From positions 186,001 through 250,000 of the forward strand of contig JABSOM010000003.1 of assembly GCA_013215945.1 (NCBI GenBank): a stretch of DNA of 64,000 nt, read 5' to 3'. Shown here in pieces: positions 56,536 to 64,000 of this stretch; the stretch's first letter is position 1; each line of letters starts with the position of its first letter. The position numbers and the translations under genes were made by a program. This DNA is from Campylobacteraceae bacterium (GTDB taxonomy: Bacteria > Campylobacterota > Campylobacteria > Campylobacterales > Arcobacteraceae). The notes under the pieces are model-generated. The model saw nothing but the letters and a program-made list of their open reading frames with translations. It did not search any database and had not been told where the DNA came from.

Positions 56536-57690
56536 TTAAACTCCTTGTAATTTTTGATTGAAGATGTCAATCAAGTTATTTATATGTGTTTGGCTTTTAA
56601 AGTTATGTTGCGTACTTTTAAAAGCATTGAGGCAAAAATTTTTATGCAAGCTGGGATTTGAAATTAGGTCATTTATCTTAAGAGCCAAATCCTGCGCATT
56701 ATTTGACTCAAAAAGAAAACCATTGTTGCCATGGATTAACCACTCTTTGATTGCTCCCACATTAGCAGCAATCACAGGAAGTCCGGCTTTTAAAGCTTCA
56801 ACACCTGTTAAATTAAATGTTTCAGGTGTTCTGCTTGGCACAATTAAACAATAAGCACGTTGATAATAAAATAACAGTTTTTCATGCTCAATTTGTCCAA
56901 TGAATTCGACTCGTTCTTCTATTTTTAATTTTTGGGCATAGTGTTTAAGAAATTCTTCTTGTGCTCCAGATCCTATGATTTTCAAAGAATATGATTTATC
57001 AATATTTTTCATTGCATTTAATAAAATATCTATACCTTTACCTGTAACTAATTGTCCCACATACAACAATGTTTTACTCTTGTTAATATTCATACTGTTT
57101 TTATATTCAACATTGTCGTTTGCATACAAAGGATTGATCATTATTTTTGATGCTTCAAAATGATGAAGTTTTAAATGTTCTTTCATATAGGATGATGCGA
57201 CAATAAAAAGATCTAAACGTTTGTTGATATCTTGCAGTTTTTGAAGTTTCCCCAAACTTGCTATTTTAAATCCATCTTGGGTTTTTTTGATAAATCCCAA
57301 ACACGAATAACAGTCTAAACCTGTTTTACAAATACACGTTTTTTTACTCAAGGTTTTGTATTTATGTTCTCTTAAACAAAACAATTTATGATCATGATAA
57401 AATCTTATTTTTTTAACCTTAGACTTCATAATCTCTTCATAACTGGCATAATCATGTAACTGATGTATATATAAGAGGTCAGGATTAATATTTTGTATTT
57501 GTTCTTTGATACAAAGCAAAGGAAAAGCACTGTCAAATATATCAAGAAATTCATTTTCTACCTCAATATTTGGATCATAAAGAAGTGAAGATTTGATACC
57601 TTTTTTATTTAAATGTTTAACGGTATTGTAAATATACTGTTCTGCACCGCCACCTCTTGAAGCTTTATTGTTTATCCATAAAACATGCAT
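56536..57690 (-). CDS. Glycosyltransferase family 4 (first gene of operon C)
   Basis: 384 residues from the ATG at 57690, with GGAG 6 nt before; the longer in-frame reading from 57735 would start inside the 17-bp site and lacks an RBS. N-terminal 'HVLWINNKASRGGGAEQYIYNTVKHLNKKG' and C-terminal 'LIVPSRTPETFNLTGVEALKAGLPVIAANVGAIKE' (E-x7-E) are typical GT-B. A cluster of Cys (about 130-150, 'CICKTGLDCYSCLG') is seen in some GT4 enzymes of such loci. Confidence 0.92.
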   Translation of the reverse strand: MHVLWINNKASRGGGAEQYIYNTVKHLNKKGIKSSLLYDPNIEVENEFLDIFDSAFPLLCIKEQIQNINPDLLYIHQLHDYASYEEIMKSKVKKIRFYHDHKLFCLREHKYKTLSKKTCICKTGLDCYSCLGFIKKTQDGFKIASLGKLQKLQDINKRLDLFIVASSYMKEHLKLHHFEASKIMINPLYANDNVEYKNSMNINKSKTLLYVGQLVTGKGIDILLNAMKNIDKSYSLKIIGSGAQEEFLKHYAQKLKIEERVEFIGQIEHEKLLFYYQRAYCLIVPSRTPETFNLTGVEALKAGLPVIAANVGAIKEWLIHGNNGFLFESNNAQDLALKINDLISNPSLHKNFCLNAFKSTQHNFKSQTHINNLIDIFNQKLQGV

Positions 57691-57729
57691 CGCATCTCCT
57701 TTATCAATACAAAATTTTAACCTTCTTTT

Positions 57730-57746
57730 ATGCAAATAAATTGCAA
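57730..57746 (-). promoter_or_regulatory. 17-bp site C (ATGCAA-N5-TTGCAA) before operon C
   Basis: ATGCAA and TTGCAA half-sites, 5-nt centre ATAAA, 40 nt from the chosen GT4 start codon. Its position argues for the start at 57690. Confidence 0.7.
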
Positions 57747-57757
57747 ATTCTTAAGAG

Positions 57758-60145
57758 TTATTTGCAACTAAGCATTTGTCTGTATATTGAGTTTATTTGA
57801 GAATTGATTAATGACGTATCAAATGTTAAAACAGTCTTTTTCGCATTTTCTATCAAGGTATTTCTTAGGGATTCATTTTGTATCAAAAGAAGTAGGTTTT
57901 TTTCTAAAGATTCTATTGAATTATTTTTAAAAATCAATGCGTCTTTTTTATCTTTAATACTATTACAAACACCTGCAATGTTACTTACAATTACAGGCAG
58001 AGAGCTGGCCCAAGCTTCAAGAACAACAATACCAAAAGGTTCGTGAGTTGAGGGAAGAATCAAAACATTTGAATTTAAATAAAGATCAATTAATTCTTTT
58101 GACTCAGGTTTAAGATGAGTAATAAAAGTAATATATTTCTCTAAAGAATGTTTATAAATATATTCTTTTATTTCTTTATAATAAACTTTGTCCGTAATAT
58201 TTCCTGCAAAGAATATATGGATATTTTTGTTTTTTATCTTATTTAATACTTTCAATACTAACAATTGATTTTTTTGTAAATCAATTCTGGCACTAAGCAA
58301 ACAGATAAAGGTTTTATCATTTAAAGCATATTTTTTTCGTATATTTTGATTTTTAGCTTTTGAAAAAGTAGCAATATCTACACTGTTTGGCAATAAAAAA
58401 ATGTTTTTATTTGTATTGTTTTTTTTGAGTTTGTTATACTCTTCTTTATTCAAACATATAACTGCATTTGAATCTTTTATTACTCTTCGAGAACCAAAGA
58501 TCAAACCCAGAATTTTACCCCACTCCAAACTATTTGTAAAAGAATTATTCTGAGTATTGTTTATATTTCTGTTATAAACACCTCCATGAATGGAGACAAT
58601 ATAAGGAATATTGCGTATTTTGCAAACAATTCTTGCAATTGCTCCTATTCTTTTAAAGGTATGTAAATGTATCAAATCGATATTCTTTTTGAATAAGAGA
58701 GAAAACAACAAAGAAAAAGAAAATACATTTCCACCAATAAGATTTAATTTTTCTTTTACTTTTGTGCCTAAATTAATATAAGGATAAAAATAGCTGAATC
58801 TTTTGATTTTAATTCCCCTCATACTTTCTGTATGTTGTGTATTTAATATTGTAGTTGTGTATACTTCTGAATTAATATGAAACTTTTTTAAGCCTAGAGC
58901 ATAAGACATAATCACATTCTCCGTTCCACCCCAATGTGTTTGTGTGAAACGTCTGGGAATATGAATAACATTTATCTCTTTTACTTTTAGATTGTTTATG
59001 AAAGCATATAGTTTTTTTGATACTTGTTCTTGTGAATGGTTTGTTACAACATAAGAGTAGGCTTTTATTCCAGCTTTTTTGCATTCATTTGTATTACGCG
59101 CCAATGCTAGAAATTTTGAAGCAATATTTTTTGCCCCTTCTTCAATAAAAATACAATCTTTCATATCTAGTCCCTCCGCACCAATAGGAGTTGTTAAAAT
59201 AGTTTTTTTTAAAAAAGCTGTTTCAAGTATTCTTGTTAATGTTCCCGATGCGATTACAAGAGGCAAAAAAACAAATTCACTTGCTTTGATATAAGCACTT
59301 AAATCATCCACTTCTCCCACAAACTCAATGTTTGCATATACTTTATCGTAGAGGATGGTTTTATTTTTTCCGATGACCAGGATTTTTATATTTTCTTGAA
59401 TCAGAAAATCTTTTATCAAAGGATAGATTTTATTTATTATAAAGGCATAGGCACTCGTATTAACTGTTGAATTTAACATTCCATAAAACAGAATAAACCT
59501 GTTTTTATTTTTGCTTTCTTTGAGTGGTTTAAGCTCATGAACTACATTGGGTAATACCTTGTGTTGTTTGATATTTGCTAGCTTGTATTTGTTTTTTACC
59601 AAGTGTATTTCTTCTTCATTGGTATAAAAAAAGGTAAAATTATTCTTTAAGAATTTTTTCTCAAAATAATACAGTTTTAAATACTCGATTAAAAAATATC
59701 TGTTTTTTAAACTTTTATTGTTTTTCCATGCTTCGTAACATATGCGAGAACTTAACATATCTACATCAATAATTATCTGAGAAAATGGCAGAATTTTATT
59801 TGCAATATTTGCTAATATTGCCGTTGAATTAAATTTAAAAACCAACAAGTCATATTGATTTATGCCTAGTATTTCTTTAAAATAATCGAGGTATCTTTTA
59901 TTAAAACCATAGAGAGCTTGGGGCAAATAAAAAGAACTTTTTTCACTTTTTATAAGATACATTTTATTGATTTTATGTTTTTCTAAAATTTCACTTTTAT
60001 ACTCTTTATCTTCAATAAGAAGTATGTCCGTATCATATTTTAAACATAAAGACTCAAATAAGAATTTACTTCTATTTTTATCTCCCCCACAAAGTCCTAA
60101 AAATGGTCTGTCTATGTATAAAACTTTTAGTTTTTTAGTTTTCAT
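57758..60145 (-). CDS. Double glycosyltransferase: two GT4-type units in one chain
   Basis: 795 residues. Residues 1-390 form one GT-B unit ('KVLYIDRPFLGLCGGDKNRSKFLFESL', later 'ASGTLTRILETAFLKKTILTTPIGAEGLDMKD'). Residues 395-795 form a second ('NVIHIPRRFTQTHWGGTENVIMSYALGL', '[22 protein letters not shown]', 'LPSTHEPFGIVVLEAWASSLPVIVSN' with E-x7-E). Fusion could add two sugars in sequence. Overlaps the preceding nucleotidyltransferase by 11 nt and is the last gene of operon D. Confidence 0.9.
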   Translation of the reverse strand: MKTKKLKVLYIDRPFLGLCGGDKNRSKFLFESLCLKYDTDILLIEDKEYKSEILEKHKINKMYLIKSEKSSFYLPQALYGFNKRYLDYFKEILGINQYDLLVFKFNSTAILANIANKILPFSQIIIDVDMLSSRICYEAWKNNKSLKNRYFLIEYLKLYYFEKKFLKNNFTFFYTNEEEIHLVKNKYKLANIKQHKVLPNVVHELKPLKESKNKNRFILFYGMLNSTVNTSAYAFIINKIYPLIKDFLIQENIKILVIGKNKTILYDKVYANIEFVGEVDDLSAYIKASEFVFLPLVIASGTLTRILETAFLKKTILTTPIGAEGLDMKDCIFIEEGAKNIASKFLALARNTNECKKAGIKAYSYVVTNHSQEQVSKKLYAFINNLKVKEINVIHIPRRFTQTHWGGTENVIMSYALGLKKFHINSEVYTTTILNTQHTESMRGIKIKRFSYFYPYINLGTKVKEKLNLIGGNVFSFSLLFSLLFKKNIDLIHLHTFKRIGAIARIVCKIRNIPYIVSIHGGVYNRNINNTQNNSFTNSLEWGKILGLIFGSRRVIKDSNAVICLNKEEYNKLKKNNTNKNIFLLPNSVDIATFSKAKNQNIRKKYALNDKTFICLLSARIDLQKNQLLVLKVLNKIKNKNIHIFFAGNITDKVYYKEIKEYIYKHSLEKYITFITHLKPESKELIDLYLNSNVLILPSTHEPFGIVVLEAWASSLPVIVSNIAGVCNSIKDKKDALIFKNNSIESLEKNLLLLIQNESLRNTLIENAKKTVLTFDTSLINSQINSIYRQMLSCK

Positions 60146-61304
60146 TTGGAATTCTTTGTTTTAATAAGGATGAAATACTTGTTTCAAGTGGGGTTTTATT
60201 CTTTTTTACTCGAATGTCTTCAACAAGCCAATTCATTTCACATTCTTGTGTATCAAGAAAATTTCCATCTAAAGATATAATAGAATCTGAGAAAATTATT
60301 TTATTTTCTATAGAAGCAGGAAAAGTAATTTTTTTATAGTCATCAATTATAGATTTTTTTATTAAAACATTTTTTTCGATATGGCAATTTGATCCAATCA
60401 TACAAGGCCCTATAATAGTTACGCCTTCATCTATTTTTGTTGAAGAACCTATAAAAACAGGAGGAATGATAGTGACTTTTTCAAAATCTATTTTTACATT
60501 TAATCCAACAAAAATGCCTTTTTTAATTTCTTGTGCAAATATATTGTAATTTTTGATTTCTCCTTTTAATATTGCAGATGTTGCATAATAAAAGTCATTC
60601 ACATTACCAATGTCTATCCATTCATAAGGAATATTTACTCCATAGATATTTAATTTTTTTGAAACAAGTTTAGGAAGTAATTGACTTCCTATATCGTATT
60701 CTCTGTCTTTTGGAATGTAATCAAATATTTCTGGTTCAAAAACATAAATCCCCGTATTTGCTAAAGTAGAAGAAGCTTCTTCCCTGCTTGGTTTTTCTTG
60801 AAAAGAGATTATTTTATCTTCTTTATCTAGTTCTACAATGCCATATTTGCTGACATTTTTTAAAGAAACATTTTTCAAAGCAATAGTAACAAGTGATTTT
60901 TTTTCTTTGTGTATTTTTATTACTTTTTTTATATCTAAATCAATTAATGCATCTGCACATAATACTAAAAATGTATCATCAAAGAATTGATTGTCATCTT
61001 GAATTTTTTTCATTCCTCCTGCACTACCAAGTGCTTTGGGAATTAATTCCTTGTTTACTTTTTCGCCCTCAAAAGAATAAGCAATATGAACACCAAATCT
61101 ACTACCGTTTCCAAAATATTGTTCAATTTGGGTAGAGAGATAACTTGTATTTATTATAATTTCTGTGATTCCATTGTTTTTTAAATGTTCAATTATTGAT
61201 TCTAAAACAGGCTTTTGAAGAAGAGGAATCATGGGTTTTGGAATATTGTTTGTAATAGGTTTAACCCTAGTTCCTCTACCCGCAGCCAAAATCATTGCTT
61301 TCAT
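60135..61304 (-). CDS. Sugar-1-phosphate nucleotidyltransferase with beta-helix tail
   Basis: 389 residues. Complete signature 'KAMILAAGRGTRVKPITNNIPKPMIPLLQKPVL', 'LVLCADALIDLD', 'FQEKPSR', 'WIDIGNVNDFYYAT'. The C-terminal part has hexapeptide repeats ('IPPVFIGSSTKIDEGVTIIGPCMIGSNCHIEKN' region). Mannose-1-phosphate guanylyltransferase or glucose-1-phosphate uridylyl-/thymidylyl-transferase; the sugar cannot be fixed from the sequence. Ten bases after manC. Confidence 0.9.
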   Translation of the reverse strand: MKAMILAAGRGTRVKPITNNIPKPMIPLLQKPVLESIIEHLKNNGITEIIINTSYLSTQIEQYFGNGSRFGVHIAYSFEGEKVNKELIPKALGSAGGMKKIQDDNQFFDDTFLVLCADALIDLDIKKVIKIHKEKKSLVTIALKNVSLKNVSKYGIVELDKEDKIISFQEKPSREEASSTLANTGIYVFEPEIFDYIPKDREYDIGSQLLPKLVSKKLNIYGVNIPYEWIDIGNVNDFYYATSAILKGEIKNYNIFAQEIKKGIFVGLNVKIDFEKVTIIPPVFIGSSTKIDEGVTIIGPCMIGSNCHIEKNVLIKKSIIDDYKKITFPASIENKIIFSDSIISLDGNFLDTQECEMNWLVEDIRVKKNKTPLETSISSLLKQRIPNEN

Positions 61305-61314
61305 CTTTTATCCT

Positions 61315-62706
61315 TTATCCTATTCGTTTGTAATCATCTTTGTATCTTACAATATCATCTTCTTCAAGATAATCCCCGACTTGGACTTCTACTAAGAGTA
61401 AATCAATTTTGCCTTTATTTGCTAATCTGTGTTTCGTACCCATAGGAATATAAACAGATTCATTGACACAAACAAGTTTTTTATTTTTTCCAATAGTAAC
61501 CGTAGCTGTTCCACTTAATACAATCCAGTGTTCACTTCTGTGATAATGTTTTTGTAAAGAGAGGCGTTGTTTTGGTTTAACTAAAATAGTTTTAAATTTA
61601 TAATTGTCTTTACTTTCTAATAAATTATAACTGCCCCATGGTCTATGAACTAAAGGATGATCTTGCGTTATTGATGAACCTTGGGCATTTAATTTATTGA
61701 CAAGCTCTTTAACATCTTCACATTTACCTCTTTTTGCAATTAACAATGCATCCGCGGTATCAACTACTATTAAATCATCAACATTTGAAAGTACAACTTT
61801 TTTTCCATTTGCTAGTACTAAATTATTGCTAGAGTTCATTAATAGGGGTTTTTCATTTTTATAGCTGATTGCATTTGTTTTTTCTTTAGGCAATTCATCA
61901 TAAATAGCATCAAAACTTCCCACATCATTCCAAGAGAATTCTGATTTGACAATTCTTAACTTATGAGAGTTTTCCATAACCGCACAATCAATGCTTATGT
62001 CTGGGATACTTCCCATTAATTCACTGTTTAAAAATAAGGGTTTTGATTTTTCGACACTTTTAAATGCATAAATACACATTTCATAAACATCTAATGCATG
62101 TTCTAAGGCTTCACTTAATAAATTTTCAGCTTTAAAACAAAACATTCCACTGTTCCAGAAGTATCCCTCTTGTGTATATTCTCTTGCTTTTTCAATATCA
62201 GGTTTTTCGTAAAATTTTTCAACATCTTCGTTCGGTGCTTTTATATAACCATAACCTGTGTTCGCATCTAAGGCTTTTATACCAAAAATACTAATAAAAC
62301 CCTCTTTTGAATTCAGAAGTGCTTTATTTACAGATTTTTGATAATCTTTGTCGCCCTTAATGGTATGATCACAAGGAGTCACAAAAAGTACTTCATTTTT
62401 ATCTACATATAAACTTGCTATTATAATAGCAGCCGCTGTATTTCTTCCAATAGATTCTAAAATAAATTCAACATTTATCTTCAAAGAAAAATCATTTATT
62501 ATTTGACTGATTTGTTCTTTTGCAATAAAATAGTTTTGTTCATTACAAACAATTAAAAACTTATTTGTAAAAACTTTATTTCTTAAAATGGTATTTTGAA
62601 ATAAAGAGTATTTAGATGTAAGTTTTATGAATTGTTTGGGCATATGGCTTCTTGAAATGGGCCAAAGTCTTGTACCATTTCCGCCAGATAATATTACATT
62701 TGTCAT
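61315..62706 (-). CDS. manC: Mannose-1-phosphate guanylyltransferase / mannose-6-phosphate isomerase
   Basis: 463 residues, the standard two-domain type II enzyme. Guanylyltransferase 'MTNVILSGGNGTRLWPISRSHMPKQF', 'VTPCDHTI', 'FWNSGMFCF', then a C-terminal cupin isomerase 'HRPWGSYNLLE', 'QKHYHRSEHWIVLSGTA', 'IPMGTKHRLANKG'. Gives GDP-mannose for the polymer. Strong RBS GGAGG 8 nt before the ATG. First gene of operon D, with the 17-bp site D 54 nt before its start. Confidence 0.95.
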   Translation of the reverse strand: MTNVILSGGNGTRLWPISRSHMPKQFIKLTSKYSLFQNTILRNKVFTNKFLIVCNEQNYFIAKEQISQIINDFSLKINVEFILESIGRNTAAAIIIASLYVDKNEVLFVTPCDHTIKGDKDYQKSVNKALLNSKEGFISIFGIKALDANTGYGYIKAPNEDVEKFYEKPDIEKAREYTQEGYFWNSGMFCFKAENLLSEALEHALDVYEMCIYAFKSVEKSKPLFLNSELMGSIPDISIDCAVMENSHKLRIVKSEFSWNDVGSFDAIYDELPKEKTNAISYKNEKPLLMNSSNNLVLANGKKVVLSNVDDLIVVDTADALLIAKRGKCEDVKELVNKLNAQGSSITQDHPLVHRPWGSYNLLESKDNYKFKTILVKPKQRLSLQKHYHRSEHWIVLSGTATVTIGKNKKLVCVNESVYIPMGTKHRLANKGKIDLLLVEVQVGDYLEEDDIVRYKDDYKRIG

Positions 62707-62759
62707 TTTGCACCTCCAACAAGTTAAACGACTTATATTTAGAAGTTTTCCATAAGAAG

Positions 62760-62776
62760 TTGCAAATAAAATGCAG
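62760..62776 (-). promoter_or_regulatory. 17-bp site D (TTGCAA-N5-ATGCAG) before manC
   Basis: TTGCAA and ATGCAG half-sites with ATAAA between them, the least symmetric of the four copies, 54 nt from the manC start. Confidence 0.6.
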
Positions 62777-62817
62777 AAGAGAAAGAGGAGTAAATTAAGT
62801 AAAAAATATTTTATATA

Positions 62818-64000
62818 TTATAAAAATTTTGTGATAAGGATAGTAGTATCGTCATTTTTTTCTTTTTCTTTTATAAAGTTTTCTAAAGAATACGTAATAC
62901 TGTTTAAAAGCTGAGAGGCAGTTTTTTTAGTGTTTTTTTTAATTGTTTCTGTGAGTCTGTTCATGCCATACATTTCTTGATTTTCATTGATAGCTTCATT
63001 TAAACCATCTGTATATAACACCATAAAATCGTTTTTAGAAATACTTTTTGTTAGAACTTGATATTCCCTTTTTTCAAATATTCCCAAAGGAATGGATATT
63101 GAACGTAAATGTTCCAAAGAATCTTTCTTTGAATTGTAATATAAAATATCATTGTGTCCTGCACCGATATAAGCGATTCTATTCTCTTTTTCATAAAACT
63201 TGATAAAAAAGGCAGTAATAAAAAAACTGTTATTTTTTGCATCAGAACATACCATATCATTGATATGTTCAACTTGATCTTGAAAAGAAGAGGCTGTGGA
63301 TAAAATAGCTCTGCATATCCCTCTAAAACTACTCATATTAATAGCTGGACCAAGGCCGTGACCCGATACATCAGCTATTACAATATTGATCGCTTTATCA
63401 CTTGAAACAAAAAAATCATAATAATCTCCACCTACAAATTGTGCAGCCTCAAAATGTGTTGCAATCTGCATTTTATTACTACTAGGTATCTCTTTTGGTA
63501 GAAAATTTTGCTGCACCTTTTGTGCTATCATCATTTCTTCTTTTAAATACTTGGCTTTTTTAACTTCTTCCAGTGATTTTAATAAAATAATATTTTTTTC
63601 TTCTAATTCTTTGGTTCTTTGTTTTACCAAATCTTCTAAGTTTGTTTTGTATTGTATATTTTCGCGTGTATATTTTATTTGCATCAATATTTTATAAAGA
63701 ACATCAAAAAGTTTATCATGCACAATGGGTTTGAAAATAAAACCGTCAACACCCAGTTCTATCGCTTGTGTTAAAAAATTGATATCAGCATAAGAAGATA
63801 AGAATATGACTCTTTGTGATTTATAAACTTGTTTGATTGAAATAACCATTTCTAGGCCATTAAGTTTAGCCATAACAATATCACTTATAACCAAATCAAA
63901 TTTATGTTTCATATATAAAGCCAAACCATCTTGCCCATTTGAAGCAGTATGAACTTCTTTAAATATTTTTGTAAATAAGTTGTATGTTTTTTTTCGAGCT
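62818..64000 (-). CDS. Receiver-PP2C (RsbU/SpoIIE-type) phosphatase, N-terminus outside window
   Basis: The frame is open to base 64000 on the minus strand, so the true start is beyond the window; a TTG at 63924 is not the start. The visible part begins within a receiver domain ('VHTASNGQDGLALY', phospho-acceptor Asp in 'LVISDIVMAKLNG', 'KP'), then a coiled coil and a SpoIIE domain with 'LPKEIP', 'FVGGDYYDFF' and 'VIADVSGHGLGPAINMSSFRG', the metal Asp residues in place. It should dephosphorylate a STAS protein under receiver control; the STAS protein at 50091 is the only candidate in view. Confidence 0.9.
   Translation of the reverse strand, partial: ARKKTYNLFTKIFKEVHTASNGQDGLALYMKHKFDLVISDIVMAKLNGLEMVISIKQVYKSQRVIFLSSYADINFLTQAIELGVDGFIFKPIVHDKLFDVLYKILMQIKYTRENIQYKTNLEDLVKQRTKELEEKNIILLKSLEEVKKAKYLKEEMMIAQKVQQNFLPKEIPSSNKMQIATHFEAAQFVGGDYYDFFVSSDKAINIVIADVSGHGLGPAINMSSFRGICRAILSTASSFQDQVEHINDMVCSDAKNNSFFITAFFIKFYEKENRIAYIGAGHNDILYYNSKKDSLEHLRSISIPLGIFEKREYQVLTKSISKNDFMVLYTDGLNEAINENQEMYGMNRLTETIKKNTKKTASQLLNSITYSLENFIKEKEKNDDTTILITKFL

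Noticed and set aside
50515-62776. Reading the four TTGCAA sites as ordinary sigma54 promoters
   Set aside because: Spacing fits, but the nearly invariant GG of the -24 box is TG in all four and the sites are symmetric, which suits a dimeric regulator better. Kept only as an alternative.
1-64000. CRISPR arrays, tRNA, rRNA, insertion sequences, prophage
   Set aside because: Looked for regular repeats, transposase motifs and tRNA-like folds; none could be supported.

Overview
The window is about 30% G+C and reads like a chromosomal segment of an Arcobacter-type bacterium (Arcobacteraceae, Campylobacterota). The grounds are the low G+C, histidine kinases with the H-box 'HQWRQPL' that is common in that phylum, an S10-spc ribosomal cluster that ends secY-map-infA, an L22 with an extended N-terminus, a short adenylate kinase away from secY, and many chemoreceptors and diguanylate-type proteins. 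The assignment is by family resemblance only; there is no rRNA or tRNA gene in the window.

Layout. 1-1756: end of a polyamine-type ABC permease and an omega-amino-acid aminotransferase. 1811-6435: a three-part phosphorelay (tandem-SBP histidine kinase, receiver-kinase, divergent OmpR-type regulator). 6479-7171: two small unknown genes. 7172-18238: a leader with paired repeats and a perfect sigma70 promoter, then rpsJ to infA and a strong terminator. 18271-29035: housekeeping genes (diguanylate cyclase, UDG-like protein, lipoprotein, aspS, a metal-ABC-type binding protein with degraded ligand sites, bioA, adk) and a NIT-domain chemoreceptor. 29050-32593: Sel1 protein, alr and uvrC on the minus strand. 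32617-34618: a palindromic repeat element, a Crp/Fnr regulator, a duplicated cupin and a small unknown, with a candidate Crp-type site centred at -41.5. 34760-44886: a small membrane protein missed by size, an outer-membrane barrel, an SRAP protein lacking its catalytic Cys2, a GGDEF-EAL protein, a rhodanese, a second chemoreceptor, two unknowns and a TPR-glycosyltransferase.

45010-64000 is one large minus-strand exopolysaccharide locus with its own regulators. It has four transcription units. (D) manC, a sugar nucleotidyltransferase and a double glycosyltransferase. (C) GT4, an NT-fold protein, a NodB-like protein and GT2. (B) GT4 and a PGPT-WecG-PGPT triple-domain protein. (A) a STAS protein, a degenerate nucleotidyltransferase with a left-handed beta-helix, and four two-component proteins. 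Upstream of manC is a receiver-PP2C (RsbU-like) phosphatase cut by the window end.

Each of the four units is headed by a near-palindromic 17-bp site, WTGCAA-N5-WTGCA-N, placed 38-54 nt before the first start codon. I did not see the paired motif elsewhere outside coding sequence. This shared site, plus the STAS/PP2C pair and the kinase cascade embedded in the locus, suggests a self-contained, co-regulated exopolysaccharide system, and it is the most interesting thing in the window.
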